Position numbers and translations under genes: made by a program. The notes under the pieces are model-generated. The model saw only the letters and a program-made list of their open reading frames with translations, ran no database searches and was not told where the DNA came from. From contig JANATG010000011.1 in the NCBI GenBank assembly GCA_029449235.1, positions 526,001-590,000 on the forward strand: a stretch of 64,000 bases of DNA, written 5' to 3'. How positions within the stretch are numbered: position 1 is the stretch's first letter; each line of letters opens with the position of its first letter. Of this stretch, positions 1-12,395 are shown piece by piece. Source of the DNA: Linnemannia schmuckeri (Eukaryota; Mortierellomycota; Mortierellomycetes; Mortierellales; Mortierellaceae).

Positions 1-172
1 TGGTAGACAGACCCGCGTCGCCTTCATGACATGTCGTTGATTCTCCTTTTCTTTCCTACACGAAACAGCTGCGCCTTTTTTTTATCCCATTCTTTCATTT
101 GCCCTCCTTCAAACCCGATTCAACTTCGCCTGAAATCTTGTCTATCGAAACCAAACGTCCATTCAATCCCAA

Positions 173-300
173 TTAAATTGGCACTTTTTTCTGATCAAAG
201 GCACTCTTAAGAAACGGCATCAACAGAAATACAAGAGGTATGAAAAATACAACAGCACATGTCACCCATTTGGATCGATTGCTCTTCCAATAACTTGGAG
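173..300 (-). other. Possible terminal exon with a membrane helix
   Basis: A minus-strand reading frame ending at 173 encodes a basic stretch (WKSNRSKW), then about 20 hydrophobic residues and a short polar tail ending KKVPI before the stop. It could be the last exon of a tail-anchored or multi-pass membrane protein, with an acceptor near 300 (CTCCAAG). I could not find the preceding exon, so this may be chance. Confidence 0.2.
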
Positions 301-3300
301 ACGGATACGTATTATCGGATGCACGAAACAAGAAAGAATTGTTCGTGTGAGAGAGAAAGAGAATGAGAGTTAGAGTGGATAAAAAGGCACTGGGCGTGCA
401 GATTTTCCCTTCGATCCCTCTTTGGACTCGTCCATTTTTCCCTTCCCTCTCTCCTCGCTTTTTTGCGCGCCTTTTGTCCAGATTCGTGTGTATGGGTGTG
501 TCTTGGAGAAAGAGAGAGGGAAGGCAGATACCTGCTGCTATTGTTGTTTTATTGTTTTTCACCTAAGGCTGCATATTATTATCGGACGGGCGATCTTACT
601 ACAAAGCGATCTCAGTTTATTTACTCATGTCCCCTCCTATTGTTCATATTTACCTCCATCCTCCATTGAATAGAAGTGTATCTCATTAGCGCACTGCACG
701 CACGTTCGCACTCTCCTTCCCCTTTGCTTTTCTTTTTCTATTCAATAATGCAAGAATGGAGTAACTTACAATTTCCGGTACCCTTTTTTCGTTCATGCAG
801 CCAAAAGAAATCAACACATGAACATGTTTGCATGCGTGAGTGCATATGCGTCCTTGTCTTTTTTATTTTATTTTATTTTATTTTTGCCTTTTCCTTATAT
901 CTGATAAATTGTCTATCAGTCGGTCTGACAAAAAGAGTCAACACACCAAAGTAATTCATGCCCCCTCCCTCATCCCCGATGTGCTGGTAGCAAAAATGAG
1001 AAGCGCATCTGTTCTAGATGATGCAGCAAGACTACTGTAGTATTGTAATGGCATGTGTCCACCCACAAGGTGTGTCGCCCAAAATCCATTTCTCTTAACC
1101 CCGTGAGAAAAATAACCAGACACACATCCCTCCTCAGCCCAAAAATGGTCTACACCGAAAGAAAAAAAAAATCATCGTCTTTTTTTGCTGATCACTTTGA
1201 GAGAAATCTTACAGTTGCTAGATCGGCAATTTCTCCTCGGACTTGAGCGGACCCTTTCACTTTTTTTCATGATCCATTGATAAAGCCGCTAAGCTGCGTC
1301 TTTTACTGCTTTACCAGCCAACGCATATAAACCCAATCTATTGCTTTTTTCCAACAGGAGGTGCAGGAAGGGTATTTGCTACCGATTCCTTGATTGCCTT
1401 GATGATTTTCGAGCATCAGCTTATCTACCACTTTCTCTCTCTTTCTTTCTTGTGTTGTAGTTTTTCAATACACTTCTATTATGGGCAATTAAAAAGAAAC
1501 TGGATTGATATTGTTTCTTCTCGCTTTTCCCCTTCCTCTCTTCCTTTCGTAAGGACAGGGAACAAAAAGAAACAAAAGGGTAACCCATACAGCTTTTTCA
1601 AGGAGCTAATTACGCGAAAACGCGACAAAAAATCTGGCAATTTCAATTCAGGAGAGGGAAAAGAAGAGCGAAGTGAAGGACGGTAAGGGGAAGTGATCCA
1701 CGAAAAAAAGATCAACAATTTTCTTCCATCCCAATCATAAACAGACATGCACTCGCTCTTTCCTTCAACTATGTCACAACAAAAAGACTGCCCTTTTCCT
1801 TCATTTTTTTTTATTTTCATGCCGAGTCTCCAAAAAGGGACATGCACATACCAAATGACAGCAAAAGCAGAAATAGAGAAACAGTAAAGGCGTGGGAGTT
1901 GATTGAAAAAAAAAAATAACAGTAAGCCTGTTTTTTGTTGTCAATCGTAAAAAAAAAGACCCACAGACGAAAGAGAAAGAAGGGAGGCGATCTCACCTGG
2001 TGCTTTTTGTAGTCTTTTTTCCTTTGCAAAGTTTGGTTGTTGTCATTGTGTTCTTGTTGATGTTATTGCTGACGAAACCTTCACGGTGTCCATCTTTGAC
2101 GATCGAGGAAAAGAAAAAAAACGCATCTCCTTTCACTCCATGAACCATTCAATACAATGAACATGACAAAAATAAACAAACAAACAAGCGCAAGGGGTGA
2201 AGGAGCTTGATAACCATTTAGCCTTTCTTGTGTTAATGTTTAGAGTTTTAATCCTCAAAAGATCGATTTTCGGACGATCATTCTCGCTCCTTCCTTGTCC
2301 CATTCCTTCTCGGGTGTCCGTCTCGCATTTTTTTTTTTGTTTCTCCACCCCTCTCGACTTCTCCTTCGCTCCGCCCTCCACCTAGATATGTTTCACAATT
2401 CACAACGCTTCCTTCGAAAAAATTAGATCTACTCCCAAGTCACACACATTCAGGCACTGATGGAGGAGATCGTCTTCAGGTACTATTAAGGTGTTCCTTG
2501 TGGTAGGTCAATGGTGCCTGCCGAATATATATGCTTGGTACTACAGGGATAACATGCTCTAACATGGAGCAGAAAAAAGATCTTGTATCAGGAAACGAGA
2601 GAAACGGTCGTTTCTTGGAGAAAAAAAAACTCTTATGAGTGCTGATTTTGCTATAGGAAAAAAATAATAAACTTCAGGCAGATAGGCAGGGATCACCGAT
2701 TCCAGGCTCGATGCAAGGGGGGAGGGAAGGAGGGGGGTATCATAATACAAACCAGGGCCGCAAATACAGGTACTGTCTTATGTTTGATAGAAATAAAAAC
2801 GGCGAAGGGAGTTGGCTGAAGGGGAAAAGAAAAGTGAAAGTGAAAGGCGCCTAGAAAATGACCCGAAATAAATGGGTTCAACCGCAACAACAGCGCACAA
2901 AATAAACACTGAAGTGAACAGCACAAAAGAGAATACGAAAAGTGAAAAAAGAGGACGATCCAGAACCTCATCCTCCCGTCTTTTCCTCTTAATTCTCCCG
3001 ATCGTTTTTTGTGTGGCAAGGCTCATAAGTAAAAAAAAATGCTCTATTTTTTCTTTGGACTGTAGAAAAAAAAGAGCACCAAAGAAATTCAAGAGAGATG
3101 ACGAGAGAACAGCGAGAAAGAAAGGAGGGAGGAAGGGGAAGGGAAAGAGAATTAGTGTTTGTGTGATGGGACACCTTATCTTCTCTTGCATGGCATGGAA
3201 GCTAAGGAGCTGTCGGACGGACTGCTTTCTCCATACTCCATAAGTAAACACAGCCCACAAAAAATCAAAAATCGAGAGACGGACACCCTACCGGTTATGA

Positions 3301-4756
3301 AAAGTCAAGAGCTAACTATTTGACAGACCTGTACAAGGTGCCTGCAAACACGTATATGTCTAAACGATTATGTTATACGCGCGCGTGCCACCTAGAATAA
3401 CCCCTGGAGTAAGGAGTTGTAGCGGTAGATCGGGGTGGGTAGTTAAAAAATGCTTTGACGTTCTAGGCATGGTGTTCCCTGATCCTATTTACCAAATCAA
3501 ATCCCATGCCCCAGACTAGTGAAATTGCACTATATCTCCAGTTAAACCCAAAATTGAACTTGATATTATCGGATTGTGGCAACTCTATGCATTATCCTCT
3601 CTAACTCTCAACCGTCAAATCTCAATTGCCTTGTTGTTTAAAAAGAGGGCCGCTCTTCTATGCTCAAAAACGCTACTCCTCAGATATATCTAAAGAATCA
3701 TCGATAGTTAAAACAATAAACTGCTCATTGTCAGATGCCTTTGTTATCAGTCAGCCGCATGTGCCAGACTGAAAGCAGTGAGCTTTTTTCTATGGTAAGA
3801 TGCTCAGCGCTCATACAAAGAACCATTCAAAAACAGCACTCACGCAGCAAGAAATAAAAGAGAGTGATCTGTTATCCTTTTGTGCTCTTGAATCACTGCC
3901 TCAGCTTATGTGAGATTCAGTGCATGCAACTAAGACAAAAAAAGTGGGTCTTGGTTTCTCTCTTGAGGAAAATGGTCAGTCGCATCTCGGAAGCGAAAGG
4001 AATGTGTGGGTCGGTTGGATGCAGTAGGTGTATCAAGAAGAAAAATTGTAAGTAGACTGACAATTTTTGGCTAAGTACTCATTTCTTTTCACTCGCTCTT
4101 GTGCGTTCAATCCAAGTGGGTATATCGAAGGCTTTCTCAAGTGGTAGGTGTGGGTCAGGCTTGGAACGAGAAGAGACCCTCCTCTCATGGCCATTTGATT
4201 CTCGATTGGGTGGCGGTCCGGGTTGAGCTCAATTTTTTTCCTTTCTCTTGGATTCAAAGACCGCTCTACCCTTGAAAGAAAAAAAAGTGCCTGCGCGATT
4301 TACATACCTTTCTCTCTTTCCCACCCTTTTTCAGCCTCGTTTGCCTCTCATCTCCACTTATTTCTCTGCTGTCTGTCGATGTTTGCCTTGATCACGAAAA
4401 TGTACTGCAATTTGGGCTAGCAAAGAAGAAAAAGAAAAGAAAATGGAAGGGAAGAGAGAGAGGGTGAGGCGAACCAGTTTTGTTAAAGTTTTTATTTTGT
4501 GTTCTCAGATGGCTTGCCAGTTTTCATCCTTGTCCTTCCTCTTATCACAGCCTCTTTCCCCCCCCTCTCCCTCTTGTCCATCTCTCTCCCCACTTTTGAC
4601 ATTCCGAAATATTTGGGCTGCGTGAGAGAGGAAAGGAGAAGTAAAAAAATGGTGACCAAAATAGAAAAGTTGCACATTTGAATAGGTTCATACATCACAC
4701 CCACTCACCCTCACAAGACATTCTCGCATCTCAGCAAACAACCCAACCCAACAAGC

Positions 4757-4780
4757 AAAAAAAAAAAAAAAAAAAAAAAA
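4757..4780. repeat. Poly(A) tract
   Basis: An uninterrupted run of about 24 A. Similar homopolymers lie at 6591-6625 (T, one C interruption), 6837-6859 (A), 7440-7462 (T), 18647-18679 (T), 20303-20331 (T), 22901-22933 (T), 29774-29812 (A), 37449-37472 (T) and 52188-52213 (A). Most are intergenic; the one at 22.9 kb is inside an intron. They are likely places for read-length errors. Confidence 0.9.
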
Positions 4781-6591
4781 TGGTAATGTACTCTTCTCGT
4801 TGTACATTTTATCAACACGTCCATCTCTCTTCTCCTTCCTCGTTCTTGTAAGCTTGGAGTCGCACCAGGAGGGAGTAGCCACCCGAAAAAAGTGAGCAAA
4901 AGCATAAAAAAAGAGCTGCAGAGGAGGAGAACGAAGGGGCTCGACAACGTTGTTATTCTTTTGCCGGGCCTCTTCCTTTTGGACTTCGTATGGTTGCTTT
5001 CGAGATATGTGATACATTCGCTAGGGCTGTTCAGTCTCTCTTATTTTTGTCTTTTTAGCCTAGTTTGAGTTTCAAGTCGCCGGGATGGGTGGATGGAGTG
5101 AACAAAAAATAGAGAATTTTGCCTTTTTTTCTCGCTTTTACTTACGTCTTTGATCAAGAAAAAAGAGAAAAAAATGGTTTTGGTCGAAACTCTTTCCTTG
5201 CAGATCCGCTAACTATGAAGAAAAGCAGGAGGGGCTAGACACCTTGTTCATTGATAGCTGGGCATCTTGTTCACAGCTAGCTCAACAGCACCTTCATCAG
5301 TAGCTCAAACAGAAGTAAGGATTCAGGAGATCAAGACGAAGTGGAGGAGGGAAGTTTTTCTGGGGCATCAATGATGCAGAGAGGGAGTATGTGGATGAGA
5401 TGATGTTCTCGTATCCCCTCTCATCTGGCCCTTTTATCAAGATCAACGGGATCCATGGGATACTTACTTGGTTATTCTGCATTATTCATTTCCTACCACG
5501 CAGCAATGAAAAAGAGGGCTTGGTAGAGGCATGCAGAGATGGACATGTGCTGTCTTACGCTACTAAGAAAACAGGTTTTTATTTCTTGGCCTTTGGCCAT
5601 GTTGACATGGTTTTTGTTTTTCTACGACGTTTCCTAAAGTTGCCCGCACTTTCCTGTTCCATCTTTCTTTCTCCTCTTCATTCCTTCTCTCCTTCTTTGT
5701 CTTTTCCTTTCATCTTCCTTTCCACCAGCCCCTTGGCAATAGCTTGTCAAAGAAGGAAAGAACAAAAAAAAATAAACAAACAAACACACAAACGAGTTGT
5801 TTCAGCGCATCGAGGGAGTTCTTTGTTCTATGCCTTGTTAGGATGATAGCAAACAACAAAAAAGAAAACAAACGGAGGATGAGTGATGCTGCAATGCCTC
5901 GTCTTGTCTTCTTTCATTGTCCTCTATCCTCTTCGACTACTCCTCTTCCTATTTGTATGCATCACCTCTTTTTCTCTCCCTTTTTCATGTAGTCATATGC
6001 CCAGTGGTGTTACTGCCGTCCATATCTCCTCCACTTCCGAATAAAAATAAGCATACATGATTCTTTTTTTTTCCTTTGTGCAACCATAGAATCCTTTTTT
6101 GCTCTCGTTCGAATCGCCATTGCACTTGACGAACGTTTCTTCTCTTATCAAGCAAAGAAGAGTTAGCATAAACAAAATGGTAAGCTGCACACTATTGGTG
6201 CCTGCAAGAACAGATCACATACCATTTTCCCATTTCCTCCTTCTAAACCACATCTAGACTGGCATAGAAAACAAAAAACAAAACGAAACAAAACAAAGAG
6301 AGGAAATGAACTAGACCTTCCTTTGGACGTTAATGGATTATAGAGTGTTTTTTTTCTGTGGTGCAGTTCGTCAACCTGACCAACCCGCACTTTTGCTGCT
6401 CTATCTCACCCCACTTCTCTCTCTTTCTCTTTCTCTTTCTCAACCTCTCGATTTCCCTTTTTTAATGCTCTGCCTATACTCCAGCCGGCTCTTTTTCTGT
6501 CAATGTTGTACTTCATTAAAAAAAACCGAAAGGGGTAACAAATAAGACTCAGGGTGAAGAGTGCGATGAAAGGGGGCGAAGACGCAACTTT

Positions 6592-6623
<32 letters not shown>

Positions 6624-9008
6624 TGATTTTGATTTTGATTTTTTTTCCTACTGGACGTCCATGGACGCACCCAAACAAAATTAGATTTGTTTGTGTTTCT
6701 ATTCAGACAACTTTATTAGAGCACAATTGAAATTGCGGGTTACGTTGGTCGGGGCAAGTGAAGAGAGGGCAGTAAGGAAAGGCGGCGGGAAAAAAATTGA
6801 GATGGAACCTGAGATGGGAATAGAGCAGAGTCAAACAAAAAAAAAAAAAAAAAAAAAAAGGTGGGTACAACTGACACTGTACACATTTGATCCTAAACTG
6901 GGGTAAAAATTCGAAAAACGTGTGTATGTCGTATTTATGTATGTGTAAGGGAGAGTGAAGGGGGAATTTTGTTCATCCCCCTCATCCCTCCTTCCGTCCG
7001 TTTCTCATCTGTTATGGCACATATATTTTGCTCCGCAGACCGAAATGAAGAGCAAATATACCAGAGGAGGAAGTGGCACTTTTTTTTGCTTAATGTTCTA
7101 TCTTTGTGTGATTCCAAAAAAAGCATTCAGAGATGGAGGGAAGTAGGATACGGATACATGTTTACAAGTGTGGTAAATAGCACCCAGATTTGTATTTATT
7201 AGCGTAGTTAATTGATTAGCAAGAGAGAATAGAGTAAGGAAAGGGCATCGGTGTATTGTTGATCGGTCATGTGCTGCCATGTTTTTTTTTCTATCTCTCT
7301 CTCTCTCTCTCTTCGTCAAACAACGAACACAAACACGACATGACTCTTGCAATCATCAAATGGAAAGAAAAAAATGATGAGCAGCGGCATCGACGAGAGA
7401 AAAAGAAGTGGTTTCTTTCGCTCGCTTCGCTCGTTGCTCTTTTTTTTTTTTTTTTTTTTTTTTCTCTTGCTTTCCTGTCCAGTTCTCCCAGGGCCAATCG
7501 CCTTTTTCTTTCCTCTCATATTTTTCACGGCAAGCCCTGTCCTGCCGAGCTCCGCTCTTCAACGCCTTCCTCTTCCCTTTTACTTTCCCACTTTCCTTTC
7601 CTTCTCACTGCTGAATATTTCCCATTGGTATTTTTACCAGTCTTTTCTTTCTTTTATCAAAAAACATGAGAGCATGCTGAAGGTTTTTTTTCTTTCAATC
7701 AAATGCATAGGTGGAACAGAGAGAGAGACCGAGGGACAGAGAGTCATGAGGTGTATGTGAGAGAGAGCGTGCGATAGAATGGAGAGAGAGTAAAGTTGGA
7801 CAGACAGGGGAAGGACGAGTGGAGAGTGAGCGCGCGCCAGAGGTGAGCACTGGAGAGGAGAAGGAGGCGGGAGTGGACCATATTTCTCCATGGATCCACC
7901 AAATTTCTCTCTCTCAAAAAAAAAGAAGCAAACACGCCTTCCCTCTTTACTCCATCATTTCTTTTCCCTTCCTCTCCTCTCCCTCATGCACAACATCCAA
8001 GCAAAAACGAAGACAGGGAAGGCACTTCCAACCCGACCAGAACACAGTCCTTTGCACCAATAGCGTCTCAACTTCAGGTTTGAATAGTGTTAACCCCATT
8101 CTATTTACCTACTCATTTTCAAGGAGATCTGGCATAACTCTGCGATCTGACCCTCTTCCCTTCATTCCTTTCCTTCCTTTGCCTTTTCCCTCTCGCACTC
8201 TCTCCCTCTCTCCTTCTATCTCGCCTTTACGTCTCTTCATGCAAAACTGCCGAATTGGTGTTGTCGATCATGAATTGAGTTCGGCTAAATAACAAACAGG
8301 TTGTTAGTAAGTAAAGCAAGGACGGGGCAAGTACCCTATCCAGTTTGAGTTTCAGTTCAATGATCATCTTGCTTTTCTCCCTACTCAATCGCGCCTTAGT
8401 TTATCAACAGAACTATGTTTAACACTGCACTCACTCAATCGACCAAGCATGGTCTACCATCCATTTGGATTTTCTCACACCACTCTGTTCTTTTTTTTTT
8501 TGTTGTTCTTTTAACATGTCTCCTCATATGTTCCAAACTTTACAATACTTATTTACTCGATGAATAACAGAATAAATGTGAATATCTATTGAGCTTCAAT
8601 TAAGAAGCTGGGAAGCATGCGCACGCCGTCTAATTTATTAGCAACTACTTAATTTGAACACCATCATCGACAATAACTAAAGTGTGTGCATGGTGAGAAG
8701 ACGATGGAGGACGCAAAACAGCGCATTGACATCACCACCCCTACGACGCTGTTGTTGTTGATGTTGGTCAATTAAATAGGATCGCTCTTTTCATCCCTTT
8801 GTTCCATGTCCATCATTATCACCATTTCCTGCTGTTGTTGCTGTTGCTGCTGTTCCAAATGCCGTAACTCTTGTTCATCCCGCGACAAAAATACCGACAA
8901 GAGCACTCCTACTCCTCCTTCTCCTATACCTGCTCCTGCTCCTACTCCTGCTCCTGAAGGAGATTCTCTAGATTGCGCCCTTGACCTCGTTGTCGGTCTC
9001 GGCCTTGA

Positions 9009-12000
9009 TCACGACCCCTTCAAAGATGTAGAACAACCAGAAACCAAAGAAACTTCGACGGTAGAAGAGATCAAGTACTGACAGCCGATAAAGTTGATGT
9101 AACAGATGACGCCGATGAGATAAAAGACACTTGTCGAGCCAAAGAAAATACTACTTGCAGTAGTCAGGTCTTCGTACTGCCATGTCGACATCACCAACGC
9201 CTTGCCGAACAGCGTGGGCTCCTTTCTGTTGTTTACGAGAGCGGACTGTTGCTGTGATATCCGAGAGTCGGGGTACATGATATGATGTTGATTTTCCATG
9301 GAGGAGGCGGGGGAGACAGAGGGAGGCACATGATGAAGGTCCGTGATGATTGAAGTTGAAAAGGCCCTAGACGTTTCCACCAGTGATCAGAGAAGGCTAC
9401 ATTTTTTGTTTTATGGAAGAAATGGTACATTGTTTGGCTAGATTACAGCAAACAAATGTATTCATTTTTCTTTTTGGTTTGGTTAAATGTTTGCTTGTTG
9501 TCGGGCAACAATCGACAATCAGCAAGCAACAGGCGAACAAGAGGAGCCACCATTATCCTCAATTCCGCTCAACCCAATCCTACTCAAAACAACTAAATGA
9601 AAAACAAAGAAAGGTACCGGTACGCATAGACGTAAAAAACGAGAGAAGGAAAAAGTAGGAAGGAAACTATATCCCAATTACGATAAACTGTAACTTTGCT
9701 TTTTCTTTGTTGTATTGCTGTTAAGGCTGTTGATAATTGCCTATTTTGCCATTTCTTTTTTTCTTTGGTACTCGTGACTCGGTTCCCAGATCTAAAGAAG
9801 CCGTCAACCATTTCTTTATTTTGCATTACTATCTTATGTTCTCTCCCACCTCCCATCCCTTCCTTGTATCCCTTCTCCTCTTGATTCAAATAAAGCATGC
9901 AACGAACTTACCCTGCAAGGACGGGATCCGTGAGCCACATGACGTTGCTCGAGACTTGAGCAACACTCCAAAGGACCTCACTTCCTCCTTGTGCTCCCGG
10001 TCCTGTCGCTCCTGGTGCTGCAGCTCCATTGTTGTTGTTATTATTGATTCCTGCCTGATTCTCTAGAGATGGTGCATTTTCAATCGGGGCATTAGTTCCT
10101 GCTCTTCCTGCTCCTGTTGATGTGACCCCTTCATGCGATCGGCACTCTTTCCAAATTATATCGGGTGGTTGCGAACAATGCACGCCATGCAAAATAAAAG
10201 ATGTAAATGCAAAAATGTAAATGCAAATGCAAATGCAAAAGAAGCGTTAGTTCTGGTAGGTACATTTCTTTTGTTTGGTCTGAGTCCGGGAAAGACACCA
10301 TATGCAATGATGATTAGAGTCGCATTGGGAAGAGGGGTCAATGAATGTTCCTTTGTGAAAACACGAATGTTTACAAAAATGAGAAAGATACGTTAACAGG
10401 ACCAGAACGGACACGTAACCTAGGACATCTCCCATAGAGATCAGACTCAGGCAGAGTAAGATAACTCTCATACCCACCGGGGACTTTTCACTCCCTTCTC
10501 CTCCGTCGGAAAAAGCGCTTCCTGTACCATCAGACGTTAATGCATCCTCATTGCCAGCTGAACCAATTATATTCGCCGAAAACGCACGGTTCTTTGCCAC
10601 CCTTGACTCCTAAGCGAAAATGGTCCACGGTATAAACCATCCCAACCCAATGGCTGAAAACATCCCAATGGCAACAACGCCCAATCGCAAACATTCCAGC
10701 AGTCCTATGTGTTTCACCATCCAGGGGTACCCAAGTAATGTGAACCCCGGCTTTAGGATCCCACGAAGAGTTAGGATCTAGCCCAGAGTCTTTGCCGAGA
10801 ACCCGAGGCCGCCTCGGAAGGTGGGTGATTGGGTGTAGAGCATGATGAATTCGCTGCCGAGGATTAATATCAAAACCAAGAGGGTGTAGATCGCGAAGGT
10901 GAGGTAGAGTTGTGTTGCTGGCAAGAGTTTGATGATAATTGTGATGGCGATGGTCGAGGATGAATGTTGCTGCTGCTAGCAGTGCTGGAGCGATAGTAGG
11001 AAGGTGATAGTGACGATACTGTGTCTGCTGCGGATTCGTGAGGGTGACATGTGCAAATGGCTATTGGTGGGGTGGTTGTTCCTGCTCCAGCTGTCTGTCG
11101 GAGCTTGGGTCGTGTACCCAACGACATTGTCGTTGTTGTGGTTGTAGCCGTAGCTCCAACGCTCAGATTAACCACAACATCCTTGTCTCTCGATGTAGTG
11201 AGCAACCCTAAACCTTTACTCGTGACAGATGCCGCCTTGGTCATTTTGTAATGCTGATTGCTCTCATACCCAGACCTTCCTCGAATCACATCTTCATCAG
11301 CCTCCTCCTCCATATTCTCAAAACACGATAGGTTCTCAAGAGTCTTTTCCAACTCTGGGGTATTTGACCATTTAAGATGTGTTTCGTTCAAGACAAGGCC
11401 CACGACCCCTGTAATACAGATACCAACGGCCGAGGCAAGGAGACAAGGCGCAAAGTAAGGGTATGCCTCAAATCCAGGGATCATCTTCTTGGTCAAAACG
11501 CCATCTGCCAACAGCCCTACTATCAGATAACAAAGCACAAGAAAGAGGGCAACGTTAGCTGTTTAATATAAGCAGAATGATTACGAGCGGCGTCTAGAGC
11601 AAGGGCAATGACAAGCCAAGTACCCTTTGGAAGCAAAATCATATGCGCATTGGCGGTTGTTGCCTGGAACTGGTCACACTCTGCTTGTGCATAATGGATT
11701 GAATCTCCATTCGCTAAAGCATCGTCAACCTCCTGTCCGTCATCGACGCGATCCTTTCTCCAGCGGGTGCTCATTGTCTTATCGTCCAATCCATGTTCCC
11801 ACTCTGCTGATTGTTGCCGACGTCACTGCTTCTGTTGGCGTAGAAGTTGTTGTCGCTGTTGGGCCAGAGCCAGTTCTGCATTATGGATCCTCTGCTGTCG
11901 ATTAGCTAGTTCGCCGATGGAGCATTTGGAGACTGGAACCAATCCTGTGCATGTTCCTTGTATGGCGAGCGCCCACATAGCATTGTGATAACAGGCCGAG

Positions 12001-12395
12001 AGGCCGAGGTAGACTGTGGTGATACTTGTTATGAAGAGCCCAATCAGTATGACCGCCTTGCGTCCATACTTGTCTATCATTCAGATTGTCACTAAAAAAC
12101 AGAGGATTCATCAGTTGACCAGTAGATACAATGACATTGAGACCAACAAGATGCCGCTGTTTCACATTTGCGCATATTTTTTACGCGCTACCGGAGAGGT
12201 ATCCCCAGAACAAGGCGATAGCCAGGTTGGCTCCCCAAAAGCCGGTCAAGAGGGAACCAGCATAGTATCCGATCCACTTGTCCGTACCCACATGAAATTC
12301 GCGGACCATGTAATACAGGAACGGGCATATGACCGCCTGGGCGAAGGTCTCCCCCGTCAGACACACACAAATCTGCGACCTGGACATTACAGCTG
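9009..12395 (-). pseudogene. Decayed MFS transporter (ZIFL/tetracycline-resistance type)
   Basis: Reading minus, the first hydrophobic segment (about 12385-12190) contains FLYYMV and REFHVG, followed by the MFS loop-2/3 signature as SDKYGRKAV. This is restored by splicing a donor at about 12190 to the acceptor GATAG near 12070. Next come GLVPVSKCSIGEL, a glutamine-rich loop, a spliced junction near 11600 giving GLLADGV, then PYFAPCLLASAVG and the motif GGLGFSAKTLG. TM7-TM12-like segments run on to about 9080. The family is proton-coupled facilitators of the plasma or vacuolar membrane; the substrate is unknown. Three in-frame stops break it: TGA at 11823-11825, TAG at 10778-10780 (where GQIL would be expected) and TAG at 10610-10612. 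A further frame change near 11000 could be a 44-bp intron or an indel. Splice sites and homology are otherwise well kept, so decay looks recent. Exon borders and the true N-terminus are approximate. Confidence 0.7.
10200..10242. repeat. AAATGC hexamer repeat
   Basis: Imperfect tandem copies of AAATGC (overlapping ATGCAAAT octamers). They lie between the TM9-like and TM10-like segments of the decayed transporter, so presumably in an intron. Confidence 0.7.

Larger units (their letters stand above)
1..9008. other. Gene-poor region with exon-like islands
   Basis: I find no gene I can support. Composition alternates between pyrimidine-rich, purine-rich and mixed DNA with long homopolymers. Exon-like islands that do not join up are: a minus-strand segment at 173-300 ending in a hydrophobic helix and stop; a plus-strand island at 1356-1420 after a good CAG acceptor; a short plus-strand island at 2454-2480 between acceptor and donor; and 5206-5480 on plus, which opens after TTGCAG but is interrupted by TAG and TAA. 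A small ORF of 65 codons with a hydrophobic N-terminus lies on minus at 5993-6190. These could be exons of a gene with long introns (the transporter at 21.7 kb has an 817-bp intron) or relics. Confidence 0.4.

Noticed and set aside
8806..9081. Plus-strand frame with a run of eight cysteines and proline/alanine repeats
   Set aside because: It is made of CTG/TGC and CTC-type repeats and overlaps the 3' end of the decayed transporter on the other strand; no protein family fits.
12065..12100. An apparent TGA in the decayed transporter just before IDKYGRK
   Set aside because: Using the acceptor GATAG eleven or so bases further downstream removes it and gives the expected SDKYGRK motif, so it is intronic.
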